Counted from the first letter of the stretch, positions 7,736-16,550 are shown. The stretch is 64,000 nt of DNA from Micromonospora sp. CB01531 (GCF_001905095.1 NZ_LWLS01000060.1:1-64000), one strand, 5' to 3'. The notes: a model not told the origin generated them from the letters alone. A program made the numbers and translations.

Positions 7736-9121
7736 GCTGCGGACGGCCCGGCCGCCGGTGCGGCCCACGGGCTCCGGCTGACCTGGGTGCAGCCGGAGGA
7801 CCTGCTGCCGCACGAGCTGGCCGCGAGCCGCGACGAGGGCCGCGACGTCACCGACCTCGCCGAGCGGTGGGCGGCGGCCGGTGGTGACGTCACCGCCCCG
7901 GTCAGCGGCGCGTCGCCCGTGCCGGCATCGCCGCGGCTGCGCGCCCTCGCCGTCGAACTGCTCGACGCCGCCGATGCGCGGCCCGGACCGGACACCGCGC
8001 ACGAGCCCGACGACCTCGACGCGGTCCGCGCGACCTGGCCGAGCGCCTGGCACCTGCCGACCACCGTCGAGCGGGACCGGCTGCACGGCGCCTGGCTCGG
8101 CCGGGCCGCCGGCTGCCTGCTCGGCAAGCCGGTGGAGAAGATCCCCCGTCACGGGATCCGGGAGATCCTCTCCGCCACCGGCCGGTGGCCCCTGCGCGGG
8201 TGGTTCACCGCGCAGGGGCTGCCAGCCGACGTCGCCGCCCGTTGGCCGTGGAACCGGCGCAGCGCCCCCACCAGCCTGGCCGAGAACATCGCCGGCATGC
8301 CCGAGGACGACGACCTCAACTTCGCGCTGCTCGCGCTGCGCATCCTGGAGACGTACGGGCCGGACTTCACCAGCGCCGACGTGGCGCAGGCCTGGCTGGA
8401 CTGGCTGCCCGCCGGGCGGGTCTTCACCGCCGAACGGGTCGCCTACCGCAACCTGCTGCTCGGCCTCACCCCGCCGCGGACCGCCCGCCGGCACAACCCG
8501 TTCCGGGAGTGGATCGGCGCGCAGATCCGCACCGACGTGTACGGCTGGACCAACCCCGGCCGCCCCGACCGTGCCGCCGAGGCGGCCTGGCGGGACGCCG
8601 CCGTCAGCCACGTCCGGGCCGGGGCGTACGGGGCGATCTGGGTGGCCGCCCTCGCCGCGGCGGCACCGGTCGCCACCAGCGTCGACGAGGTGCTGGACGC
8701 GGGCGAGTCGGTGCTGCCCCCGGACAGCCGGTTCACCGCCGCGATCCGGGAGGCACGTGCCCTCGGCACGGGCACCGACGACTGGGAGAGCATCGTGGAC
8801 ACCCTCTACGCCCGGCACGGGCACCTGCACTGGGTGCACGTCCGCAACAACGCCGCCCTGGTCGCCGCGGCCCTCGCGTACGGGCGCGGCGACCTGGAAC
8901 GGTCCATCTGCGCCGTGGTCTCCGGCGGTTGGGACACCGACTCCACCGGCGCCACCGTCGGGGCCGTCACCGGGGCGCTCACCGGCGCGTCCGCCCTGCC
9001 CGGGCGCTGGGTCGCTCCGCTGCGCAATCGCCTGGCCAGCAGCATCGCCGGCTTCGACGGCGTCCGCTTCGACGAGCTGGCCGGCCGCACGCTCGCCCTG
9101 GCCCACCGGGGTGCGGCGTGA
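7730..9121 (+). CDS. ADP-ribosylglycohydrolase-family protein, divergent copy 2
   Basis: A 463-residue paralogue with about 115 extra N-terminal residues (LTWVQPEDLLPHELAASRDE region) before the ARH domain. The first signature reads GCLLGKPVEK near residue 125. TDDT is replaced by an EDDD run near residue 190. The C-terminal metal motif GWDTDST near residue 400 is kept. This subfamily pattern suggests a different substrate or step from copy 1. The start is the ATG in the second GGCATGAGC of the junction repeat. The stop overlaps the ribokinase GTG, so the two are translationally coupled. Confidence 0.86.
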   Translation: MSAADGPAAGAAHGLRLTWVQPEDLLPHELAASRDEGRDVTDLAERWAAAGGDVTAPVSGASPVPASPRLRALAVELLDAADARPGPDTAHEPDDLDAVRATWPSAWHLPTTVERDRLHGAWLGRAAGCLLGKPVEKIPRHGIREILSATGRWPLRGWFTAQGLPADVAARWPWNRRSAPTSLAENIAGMPEDDDLNFALLALRILETYGPDFTSADVAQAWLDWLPAGRVFTAERVAYRNLLLGLTPPRTARRHNPFREWIGAQIRTDVYGWTNPGRPDRAAEAAWRDAAVSHVRAGAYGAIWVAALAAAAPVATSVDEVLDAGESVLPPDSRFTAAIREARALGTGTDDWESIVDTLYARHGHLHWVHVRNNAALVAAALAYGRGDLERSICAVVSGGWDTDSTGATVGAVTGALTGASALPGRWVAPLRNRLASSIAGFDGVRFDELAGRTLALAHRGAA

Positions 9122-10056
9122 CCGCGCGGGTGGTCGTGGTGGGCAGCGCCAACCTGGATCTGGTGGTGACCGCGCCGCAGCTGCCCAGGCCCGGCGAGAC
9201 GGTTCTCGGTGACGGCTTCCGCACCGTGCCCGGCGGCAAGGGCGCCAACCAGGCGGTCGCCGCCGCCCGGGCCGGCGCGGACTGCGCCTTCGTCGGCGCG
9301 GTCGGCGCCGACGACTTCGGGGCGCAGCTGCGGGACAACTTGACCGCCGCCGGCGTGGACGTGCGCGGCCTGCGCACCGTCGACGCGCCCTCGGGCGTCG
9401 CGCTGATCGCCGTCGACCACGCCGCGGAGAACTGCATCGTCGTCGCGCCCGGCGCCAACGCCACCCTGACCGACCTGCACCCCGCCGACCGGGCGGCGGT
9501 GGGCGCGGCCGACGTGCTGCTGCTCCAGCTCGAGGTGCCGCTGGCGGCCGTCACCCAGGCCGCCGACCGGGCCCGCGCCGACGCCACCACCGTGGTGCTC
9601 AACGCCGCCCCGGCCCGCCCGCTCCCCGACGAGCTGCTCGACCTCGTCGACGTGCTGGTGGTGAACGAACACGAGGCCGCCGTCGTCGCCGAGATGTTCA
9701 TCGACGAGCCCGCCGCCCTGCTCGACGCGCTGGTGACCCTGGTACCCCGGGTGGTGCTGACCCTCGGCGCCCGGGGCGCCGCCTACGCCGACCGGCACGG
9801 CACCCGCCTGCAGGTGCCCGCGCCGGCGATCGAGGCGGTCGACACCACCGCGGCCGGCGACGCGTTCACCGGTGCCCTCGCGGTCGCCCTCGCCGAATGC
9901 GGCGGCACCCTCACCGCCGCCACCGCGCCGGCCGTCCTGCGCTGGGCCTGCGCCGCCGGGGCGGCCTGCGCCCAACGCCCCGGCGCGTCCACCGCGCTGC
10001 CCGACCGGGCCGCCATCGACACCCTGCAAGCCGCGACCTACGGAGCGGAAGAGTGA
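9118..10056 (+). CDS. rbsK: Ribokinase (PfkB family)
   Basis: A 312-residue cytoplasmic sugar kinase, predicted to convert D-ribose to ribose 5-phosphate with ATP. PfkB signature 1, GGKGANQA, is near residues 38-45, and signature 2, DTTAAGDAFTG, near 241-251, contains the catalytic Asp. The N-terminal GSANLDLVV strand is typical of ribokinases. Its GTG overlaps the upstream ARH-family stop by 4 bp, which links ribosyl release to ribose phosphorylation. Another pentose or deoxyribose is possible. Confidence 0.88.
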   Translation: MTARVVVVGSANLDLVVTAPQLPRPGETVLGDGFRTVPGGKGANQAVAAARAGADCAFVGAVGADDFGAQLRDNLTAAGVDVRGLRTVDAPSGVALIAVDHAAENCIVVAPGANATLTDLHPADRAAVGAADVLLLQLEVPLAAVTQAADRARADATTVVLNAAPARPLPDELLDLVDVLVVNEHEAAVVAEMFIDEPAALLDALVTLVPRVVLTLGARGAAYADRHGTRLQVPAPAIEAVDTTAAGDAFTGALAVALAECGGTLTAATAPAVLRWACAAGAACAQRPGASTALPDRAAIDTLQAATYGAEE

Positions 10057-10138
10057 ACGAGCGTAGCGAGCGAACCATCAGATTCAGTGCCGTGGAGCCG
10101 CATGCCGGCGCGGACCGCAGAGAGGCGACGGCGTGAGC
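10051..10138. repeat. Junction repeat between rbsK and the GH-like/FGE gene
   Basis: The repeat core at 10059-10080 shares 19 of 22 bases with 7695-7716. The segment ends at GACGGCGTGAGC, which also ends the 19765-19845 junction. It separates the stop of one gene from the GTG of the next. Confidence 0.55.
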
Positions 10139-12085
10139 TTCAACCCGTACCTCCCGCGCCCCATCGACCGGCCCACCGAGGTGCCGCTCGGGGCGCACGC
10201 CGACCTGACCACCCTGGACGAGGCGAAGATCTTCGCCGCCCCGGGCGACCCCGCCGACTGGCCCGCCTGGCGCGACCAGCTCACCCGCTGGCGGGCCGAC
10301 GCCCGGGCCCGGCTCGCCTACACCGGCGAGCACTACGACGACATCACCGGGGACTGCTTCACCGTGTGCCTCGCCTGGCTGTGGGACGAGACCCTCTACG
10401 ACCACGACCGGGGCGGGTTCACCGTGGACGCGTTTCTCGACGCGGCGCGGCGCGACTTCGGCGGCTTCGACGGAGTGGTCCTCTGGCACGCGTACCCGGT
10501 GATCGGGCTGGACGCGCGCAACCAGTTCGACTGGTACCGGGACGTCCCCGAACTGCCCGACGTGGTCCGCCAGTTCCAGGCCCACGGCGTCCGGGTGTTC
10601 GTCGACTACAACCCCTGGGACACCGGCACCAGGCGGGAGCCCGGCGCCGACGCCGAGGAGGTCGCCGCGCTGGCCGCCGCCCTCGGCGTCGACGGGGTCT
10701 TCCTGGACACCCTCAAGGAGGGCGCCGGCGAGCTGCGCAAGACCCTCGACGGGGTTCGCCCCGGCCTGGTCCTGGAGGGTGAGAGCCGGGTGCCGCTGGC
10801 CCGGATCGCCGACCACGCCATGTCCTGGGCGCAGTGGTTCGCCGACTCCGACGTGCCCGGCGTGCTGCGGGCAAAGTGGTTCGAGCGGCGGCACATCCTG
10901 CACCACACCCGCCGCTGGCACCGCAGCCACCTCGACGAGCTGCACTCCGCCTGGCTCAACGGCTGCGGCGTGCTGGTCTGGGAGAGCGTCTTCGGCGTCT
11001 GGGTCGGCTGGAACGACCGGGACAAGGCCGTGCTGCGCGCCATGCGGCGGGTGCAGGCCAGCCACGCGGCGTGGCTGCGCGCCGAGGACTGGGTCCCGCT
11101 CGCCGATCACCCCGGCACCGGCCAGGTGTACGCGTCCCGCTGGACCCACGACGGCCAACCCCTGTGGACGGTGGTCAACCGGGGCGCCGACCACGACGGC
11201 CTCTGGCTGCTCACCGAGCCCCGTCCCGGCCGCTTCGTCGACCTGGTCACCGGCGCCGAGCTGACCGTCACCGAACTCGAGGACGGGCGGGTCGCCGTCG
11301 GCGGGCCGCTGCCCGCCGGGGCGATCGCCGCGGTGGTCGCCACCGACACCCCCGTCGACCGGCACGAACCGCCGACCGGTGACCCGTCCTTCCCGGCCCG
11401 CGCCGCCGTGCGTACCCGCACCCCGTGGTCGCCCCTCGCGGCCCTGCCCGACGGCATGGTCTCCGTCGACGACGGGCACCACGAGCTGACCGTCCGCCAC
11501 CGCGTCCGAGAGACCGGCCTGTACGGCGAAGCCCCCTACGTCGACGAGTGGAAGCCCCTGCCGCCCCGACTGCACCACACCGGCACCCTGCGCCGCCCGG
11601 TCCGGCTCGGCCGCTTCGCCATCGACACCCACGAGGTCACCCACGGCCAGTACGCCCGCTTCCTCGCCGCCACCGGCTACCGGCCGGTCCGGCCGGAACG
11701 GTTCACCGCTGGGCAGGGGCCCGCCGACGCCCCGGTCACCGGCGTCGACCTCGCCGACGCCCGCGCGTACGCCGACTGGGCCGGGCTGCGGCTGCCCACC
11801 GAGGACGAATGGCAGGTCGCCGCCGAGGCGGGACTGCTCGCGCGCCGGGCACCGCTGGTGTGGAACCTGACCGAAAGTGAACACTCCGACGGGCGTACCC
11901 GGTTCGTCATCCTCAAGGGCGGCTGCGCGTACCGCGCGGAAGGCTCCGACTGGTATCTCGACGGCGGCCCGCAACCGCCCGAGGTGTCGGTGAAGCTGCT
12001 GCTCACCGGCGCCGGCCTCACCCGCTCCGACTCGATCGGCTTCCGCTGCGCCGCCGACCTGCCCGCCGAAGGAGCCCCCCGATGA
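10133..12085 (+). CDS. Glycoside-hydrolase-like protein fused to a formylglycine-generating-enzyme (FGE) fold domain
   Basis: A 650-residue cytoplasmic protein with no signal peptide. Residues 1 to about 390 resemble a TIM-barrel glycosidase with acidic residues in VFVDYNPWD, VFLDTLKEG and LEGES. Residues from about 440 to 650 match the FGE/sulfatase-modifying fold: IDTHEVTHGQYARFL, LPTEDEWQVAAEAG and the terminal GFRCAAD. The tandem Cys pair used by true FGE for oxidation is not present upstream of GFRCAAD, so the domain is probably a binding or scaffold module. The GTG start follows a junction repeat. The stop overlaps the next ATG. The exact glycosidase family is unknown. Confidence 0.75.
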   Translation: MSFNPYLPRPIDRPTEVPLGAHADLTTLDEAKIFAAPGDPADWPAWRDQLTRWRADARARLAYTGEHYDDITGDCFTVCLAWLWDETLYDHDRGGFTVDAFLDAARRDFGGFDGVVLWHAYPVIGLDARNQFDWYRDVPELPDVVRQFQAHGVRVFVDYNPWDTGTRREPGADAEEVAALAAALGVDGVFLDTLKEGAGELRKTLDGVRPGLVLEGESRVPLARIADHAMSWAQWFADSDVPGVLRAKWFERRHILHHTRRWHRSHLDELHSAWLNGCGVLVWESVFGVWVGWNDRDKAVLRAMRRVQASHAAWLRAEDWVPLADHPGTGQVYASRWTHDGQPLWTVVNRGADHDGLWLLTEPRPGRFVDLVTGAELTVTELEDGRVAVGGPLPAGAIAAVVATDTPVDRHEPPTGDPSFPARAAVRTRTPWSPLAALPDGMVSVDDGHHELTVRHRVRETGLYGEAPYVDEWKPLPPRLHHTGTLRRPVRLGRFAIDTHEVTHGQYARFLAATGYRPVRPERFTAGQGPADAPVTGVDLADARAYADWAGLRLPTEDEWQVAAEAGLLARRAPLVWNLTESEHSDGRTRFVILKGGCAYRAEGSDWYLDGGPQPPEVSVKLLLTGAGLTRSDSIGFRCAADLPAEGAPR

Positions 12086-14232
12086 GCAGAACGTGGCGCA
12101 CCGGCGCCATCCTCGTCGCCCTGCTGACCGCCGTCGGGCTCACCGTCCTGGCGCCGGAGACCGCCGTCGCCGCCAAGGATCCCGCCGGCACGCTCGGCAC
12201 CGCCACCGCACCCTCGCCGGCCCTCGGCGGCAGCATCGACTACACCGTCTACCTCCCGTACGGCTACCGCGACCCCGCGCAGGCCGCCACCCGCTACCCG
12301 GTGCTGTACCTGCTGCACGGGCGTGGCGACACCATGCAGGCGTGGACCCGCATCAAGTCGGACCTCGACCGGCTGATCGCCGATCGGCGGGTGCCGCCGG
12401 TGATCGCCGTGCTGCCCGACGCCCCGTGGAGCAGCCGCGGCAGCTGGTACGTCGACTCCGCGTACACCGGCGCCGACAACCCGGGCCGCCCCGTGGAGAC
12501 CGCGCTCACCCGCGACCTCGTCACCCACGTCGACGCCACCTACCGCACCGCCGCGCACCGGAACGCCCGGCTCATCGGCGGCTACTCGATGGGCGGCGCG
12601 GGCGCGCTGCGCTACGCCCTCGCCCACCAGGACCTCTTCGCCAACGCGCTGGTGCTCAGCCCCGCCGTCTACCGGCCGCTGCCGCCGGCCGACTCCTCGG
12701 CCCGCGAGTTCGGCGCCTTCGGCACCGGCGACCAGCTCTTCTCCGACGACGTCTACCGGCGCCTGAACTACCCGGCCCTGCTCCCCGGCGTCGACCCGGA
12801 GTCCCCGGTCCGGATGTTCGTCGCCGTCGGCGACGACGAATGGCCCAACCCGGACCCGGCCGACGCCGTCCACGACCTCGACTACGAGGCCGCCACCCTC
12901 TACAACACCGTCCGGCGCACCGACGGCATCGCCGCCGAGTTCCGCGTCCTCGACGGCGGGCACGACTGGGACGTCTGGCGCCCCGCCTTCGTCGCCGGTC
13001 TCACGCATCTCGCCGCCACCCTCAGCGTCACCCCGCCCGCCGGGCTGCCCGCGCCGCTGCACGGCACCCCCGGCGCGGACTGGGCCGGCGGGGTCGCCGC
13101 CCACCCCGACGGCGACGTCACCCTCGGCTACGCGGCGTCCGGCAGCGTCGTCGGCCAGCCGTACGCCGGCGGCCTCGACGCCGTGGTCACCCGGCTCGCC
13201 GCGGACCGCACCACCGCCCGCTGGACCGCCCAGTTCGGCACCGCCGCCAACGACCGGCTCTACGGGACCGTGCCGCTACCCGACGGCAGCGTGCTCACCG
13301 CCGGCTACACCCGCGGCGACCTCGACGGCCGGCACCCGGCCAGCCCGGCGGACGACGGTTTCGTGGCGAAACTGACCGCCACCGGGCAGCGCGCCTGGCT
13401 CACCCAGGCCGGAGACCCGGCCAAGGCCGACCGCTTCTACGCCCTCGCCGCCGCACCGGACGGTGGCGCGTACGTCGCCGGCTACACCAGTGGCGCGTTC
13501 GGCGGCGCCAACGCCGGCGACAAGGACGCCGTGCTCGCCCGGATCGCCCCGGACGGCACGCTCGCCTGGACCCGCCAGTTCGGCGGCTCCGGCGAGGACA
13601 AGGCGTACGCCGTCGCCGTCGGCCCCGATGGCGTCTACGTCGCCGGCGGCACCTCCGCCGCACTGCCCGGCACCACCCCGCTCGGCGGCGCCGACGGCTG
13701 GCTCGCCCGGTTCACCCCGGACGGCACCCGCGACTGGCTCACCGTCGCCGGCGGCGACGGGGACGACCTGCTCGGCGGCGTCACCGTCACCGGCGCGGGG
13801 CAGGTCGTGGCCACCGGCGCCACCTCCGGCGACGTGCTGACCGTCGCGTACACCAGCAAGGGCGCACAGCGCTGGCGGACCGTCACCGGCGGGCGCGGCG
13901 CGGACGCCGGCACCGACGTCCTGGCCCTGGCCGACGGCTCGCTCGCGGTGGTCGGCTTCACCGGCAGCACGCTCGGTGTGCCGGCCGGCGGGGCGGACGT
14001 GTTCACCCTGCGCCTCGACGCCCGCGGCCGGCAGCTCGCCGTCGCGCAGTACGGCACCGCGCGCGACGACGCGGCCGACCCGTTCGGCGAGGAGAACGTC
14101 TACGCCACCCTCGCCCCCGACGGCCGGCTGCTGGTCAGCGGCCGCACCGCCGGCACGCCCACCGGTGGCGCCGCCCTCGGCAACGGCGACGTGTTCCTCG
14201 CCGCCGTCGACCCGGCGAAGGGAACGCCATGA
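12082..14232 (+). CDS. Secreted alpha/beta-hydrolase esterase with C-terminal SBBP-like propeller repeats
   Basis: A 716-residue exported protein. A signal peptide covers residues 1-29 and ends around AVAA. An esterase-D-like domain (about 45-310) holds the oxyanion segment LLHGRG, the nucleophile motif GYSMGGAG with Ser near 170, and GGHDW with the likely catalytic His near 294. Residues 330-716 are repeats of the SBBP type, such as DGSVLTAGYT and DGGAYVAGYT, expected to form a beta-propeller for binding. It is the only obviously secreted enzyme of the operon and could cleave an ester outside the cell before import. The 4-bp overlaps on both sides support co-translation. Confidence 0.82.
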   Translation: MSRTWRTGAILVALLTAVGLTVLAPETAVAAKDPAGTLGTATAPSPALGGSIDYTVYLPYGYRDPAQAATRYPVLYLLHGRGDTMQAWTRIKSDLDRLIADRRVPPVIAVLPDAPWSSRGSWYVDSAYTGADNPGRPVETALTRDLVTHVDATYRTAAHRNARLIGGYSMGGAGALRYALAHQDLFANALVLSPAVYRPLPPADSSAREFGAFGTGDQLFSDDVYRRLNYPALLPGVDPESPVRMFVAVGDDEWPNPDPADAVHDLDYEAATLYNTVRRTDGIAAEFRVLDGGHDWDVWRPAFVAGLTHLAATLSVTPPAGLPAPLHGTPGADWAGGVAAHPDGDVTLGYAASGSVVGQPYAGGLDAVVTRLAADRTTARWTAQFGTAANDRLYGTVPLPDGSVLTAGYTRGDLDGRHPASPADDGFVAKLTATGQRAWLTQAGDPAKADRFYALAAAPDGGAYVAGYTSGAFGGANAGDKDAVLARIAPDGTLAWTRQFGGSGEDKAYAVAVGPDGVYVAGGTSAALPGTTPLGGADGWLARFTPDGTRDWLTVAGGDGDDLLGGVTVTGAGQVVATGATSGDVLTVAYTSKGAQRWRTVTGGRGADAGTDVLALADGSLAVVGFTGSTLGVPAGGADVFTLRLDARGRQLAVAQYGTARDDAADPFGEENVYATLAPDGRLLVSGRTAGTPTGGAALGNGDVFLAAVDPAKGTP

Positions 14233-15422
14233 CCGCGCCCGCCCCGCTGCACGGCGTTCGGGTGGTCGACCTGGCCACCCTCTTCGCCGGCCCGCTCGCC
14301 GCCGCCTTCCTCGGCGACTTCGGCGCCGACGTGGTCAAGGTCGAGCACCCGGCCAAGCCCGACCCGTCCCGCGGGCACGGCCCCGCCAAGGACGGCGTCG
14401 GCCTCTGGTGGAAGGTGCTCGGCCGCAACAAGCGCACCGTCACGCTCAACCTGTCCGACCCGCAGGGCGCCGAACTGCTGCGCCGGCTGCTCGCCGACGC
14501 CGACGTGCTGGTGGAGAACTTCCGCCCCGGCACCCTGGAACGCTGGGGCCTCGGCCCGGACGCCCTGCACGCGGTCAACCCACGCCTGGTGATCGCCCGG
14601 ATCAGCGGCTTCGGCCAGGTCGGCCCCTACGCACCCCGGCCCGGGTTCGGCACGCTCGCCGAGGCGATGAGCGGCTTCGCCGCGGCCACCGGGGAACCCG
14701 ACGGGCCGCCCACCCTGCCCCCGTTCGGCCTGGCCGACTCGGTCACCGCGCTCGCCGCCGCGTACGCGGTCATGCTGGCCCTGCGTGGCCGCGACCTGAC
14801 CGGCCGGGGCCAGGTGGTCGACCTGGCCATCATCGAACCGATCATGGCGATGCTCGGCCCGCAGATCACCTGGTACGACCAGCTCGGCTACGTGCAGCCC
14901 CGGCTCGGCAACCGGTCCAACAACAACGCCCCGCGCAACACCTACCGGTGCGCGGACGGCCGCTGGGTGGCCGTCTCCACCAGCGCGCAGAGCATCGCCG
15001 AGCGGGTGATCCGCCTCGTCGGCCACCCCGAGCTGGTCGACGAGCCCTGGTTCGCCACGGGCAGCGGCCGGGCCGCGCACGCCGACGAACTCGACGCCGT
15101 CGTCGCCGGCTGGGTGGCACAGCGGGACCGGGACGAGGTGGTGGCCGCGTTCGAGGCGGCCCAGGCGGCTGTCGCGCCCGTCTACGACGTCCGGGACGTC
15201 CTCGCCGACCCGCAGTACGCGGCGCTCGGCACCGTCGTCACGGTCCCCGACGAGGAACTCGGCGAGGTCCGCATGCAGAACGTGCCGTTCCGGATGTCCG
15301 CCACCCCCGGCGAGATCCGGCACGCCGGCCGGCGGCACGGCCAGGACACCGACGAGGTGTTCCGGGCGCTCGGCCTGACCGACGCGGACCTGGCCGCGCT
15401 GCGCGAGCGGGGCGTGATCTGA
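14229..15422 (+). CDS. Class III CoA-transferase (CaiB/BaiF family)
   Basis: A 397-residue cytoplasmic enzyme that moves CoA from an acyl-CoA donor to a carboxylic acid. The N-terminus GVRVVDLATLFAGPLAAAFL and DFGADVVKVE are family hallmarks, and the likely catalytic Asp lies in GLADSVTA near residue 167. The length is normal for the family. Its TGA shares a base with the ATG of the next gene, a CitE-type lyase. The pair fits activation of a hydroxy dicarboxylic acid (for example malate, citramalate or a methylated relative) and cleavage of its CoA ester. The actual acid is unknown. Confidence 0.9.
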   Translation: MTAPAPLHGVRVVDLATLFAGPLAAAFLGDFGADVVKVEHPAKPDPSRGHGPAKDGVGLWWKVLGRNKRTVTLNLSDPQGAELLRRLLADADVLVENFRPGTLERWGLGPDALHAVNPRLVIARISGFGQVGPYAPRPGFGTLAEAMSGFAAATGEPDGPPTLPPFGLADSVTALAAAYAVMLALRGRDLTGRGQVVDLAIIEPIMAMLGPQITWYDQLGYVQPRLGNRSNNNAPRNTYRCADGRWVAVSTSAQSIAERVIRLVGHPELVDEPWFATGSGRAAHADELDAVVAGWVAQRDRDEVVAAFEAAQAAVAPVYDVRDVLADPQYAALGTVVTVPDEELGEVRMQNVPFRMSATPGEIRHAGRRHGQDTDEVFRALGLTDADLAALRERGVI

Positions 15423-16243
15423 TGCGGCTGACCTGGCTCTACGTGCCCGGTGATCGGCCGGACCGGTTCGCCAAGGCGGTCGCCTCCGGCGCCGACGCGG
15501 TCATCCTCGACCTGGAGGACGCCGTCGTCGCCGGCCGCAAGGCGTACGCCCGGGATGCTGTCGCCGAGTTCCTCGCCGAACCGTCGCCGGTGCCGGTCCA
15601 GGTGCGGGTCAACGAGCTGACCGGCCCGGACGTCGACGCCGACCTGGCTGCCGTCGCCGGTAAACCGGGGCTGGCCGGCCTGCGCCTGCCCAAGGTGGAG
15701 TCCCCGGCGGCCGTCGCCGCCGTCGCCGACCGGGTCGACACCCCGCTGCACCCGCTGATCGAGTCCGCCGTCGGGCTGGAGTCCGCGTACCGGATCGCCA
15801 CCGCCCACCCGGCGGTGGCCTCGCTCGGCCTCGGCGAGGCCGACCTCCGCTCCGACCTGGGCGTCGGCGATGACGACGGCCTGCTCTGGGCCCGCGGCCG
15901 GATCATCGTCGCGGCCCGCGCCGCCGGCCTGCCTCCGCCGGCCATGTCGGTGTACGCGAACGTCGCCGACCTCGACGGGCTGGCCGCCTCCTGCGCCGCC
16001 GGCCGACGGCTCGGCTTCCTCGGCCGGACGGCCATCCACCCACGACAGCTCCCCGTCATCGCCGCGGCGTTCCGTCCGGCCGAGCGCGAGGTGGCCCGGG
16101 CCCGGGAACTGCTCGCCGCCGTCGCCGAGGCGCAGACCCGCGACTCCGGCACCGTGGTGCTGCCCGACGGGCGGTTCGCCGACCGGGCGATGGTGGCCGC
16201 CGCCCGCCGGGTCGTCGACCTCGCCGCCCTCTACGCCGCCTGA
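15422..16243 (+). CDS. HpcH/HpaI aldolase/CitE-type CoA-ester lyase
   Basis: A 273-residue TIM-barrel lyase of the CitE/MCL group. It shows LYVPGDRPDRF at the N-terminus, ILDLEDAV with the acidic metal and substrate residues, LPKVESP, LIESAVGL, LGLGEADL and GRTAIHPRQL. Such enzymes split malyl-, citramalyl- or beta-methylmalyl-CoA into acetyl- or acyl-CoA plus a 2-oxo acid. The TGATG junction with the CoA-transferase implies that the two act in sequence. It is the last gene of the LacI cluster. A degenerate GAGCG-type repeat follows at 16241-16265. Confidence 0.87.
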   Translation: MRLTWLYVPGDRPDRFAKAVASGADAVILDLEDAVVAGRKAYARDAVAEFLAEPSPVPVQVRVNELTGPDVDADLAAVAGKPGLAGLRLPKVESPAAVAAVADRVDTPLHPLIESAVGLESAYRIATAHPAVASLGLGEADLRSDLGVGDDDGLLWARGRIIVAARAAGLPPPAMSVYANVADLDGLAASCAAGRRLGFLGRTAIHPRQLPVIAAAFRPAEREVARARELLAAVAEAQTRDSGTVVLPDGRFADRAMVAAARRVVDLAALYAA

Positions 16244-16301
16244 GCGCAGCTCACTCCGCTCGGCCGCCCTGGCCGATGTCCGCCGGCCGGGTGGCGGCGG
16301 G

Positions 16302-16478
16302 TCAACCTCGCCTGGTCGGGCTGGGGAGGTGCGGGGTGAGCCCGTCCGCGACCGCCTCGATGAACTGGGTGAGGTAGTCGAAGTCGGGCACGGCGACCCG
16401 CTCGGCCCGTTCGTGCAGGGTGTCCGGGGTGACCGTGTCGTCGATCCGGGCGACCTCGTGGTGTCCGTCGCGGTCCAT
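16302..16478 (-). CDS. Small acidic protein of unknown function (58 aa) downstream of MarR
   Basis: I do not recognise this protein. It is 58 residues, rich in Asp and Glu (for example DDTVTPDT and VPDFDYLTQFIEAV), with no membrane segment. The ATG at 16478 is preferred because GGGAGG stands 6 nt before it; an in-frame ATG at 16523 lacks such a site. A 19-nt motif shared with the MarR gene start lies 54 nt upstream, so it is probably controlled by that regulator. Confidence 0.6.
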   Translation of the reverse strand: MDRDGHHEVARIDDTVTPDTLHERAERVAVPDFDYLTQFIEAVADGLTPHLPSPTRRG

Positions 16479-16531
16479 GGCGTGCCTCCCGTCACTGGTC
16501 GTGACGATGGTGCGTGCTGTCACAGTATCGC

Positions 16532-16550
16532 TTGCATACAGCCATCATTG
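16532..16550. promoter_or_regulatory. Shared motif, copy 1 (candidate MarR operator)
   Basis: TTGCATACAGCCATCATTG is 17 of 19 identical to the sequence over the MarR start codon at 17105-17123. It lies upstream of the 58-residue protein. Confidence 0.6.

Noticed and set aside
9911..11974. 687-codon open frame on the minus strand
   Set aside because: It lies antisense to the GH-like/FGE gene with recognisable domains. Long antisense frames are expected at this GC content, and the translation is low-complexity Gly/Val/Arg/Asp.
12093..14228. Upstream extension of the CoA-transferase frame through the esterase gene
   Set aside because: The extension is out-of-frame esterase sequence rich in Arg; family homology starts at ATG 14229.
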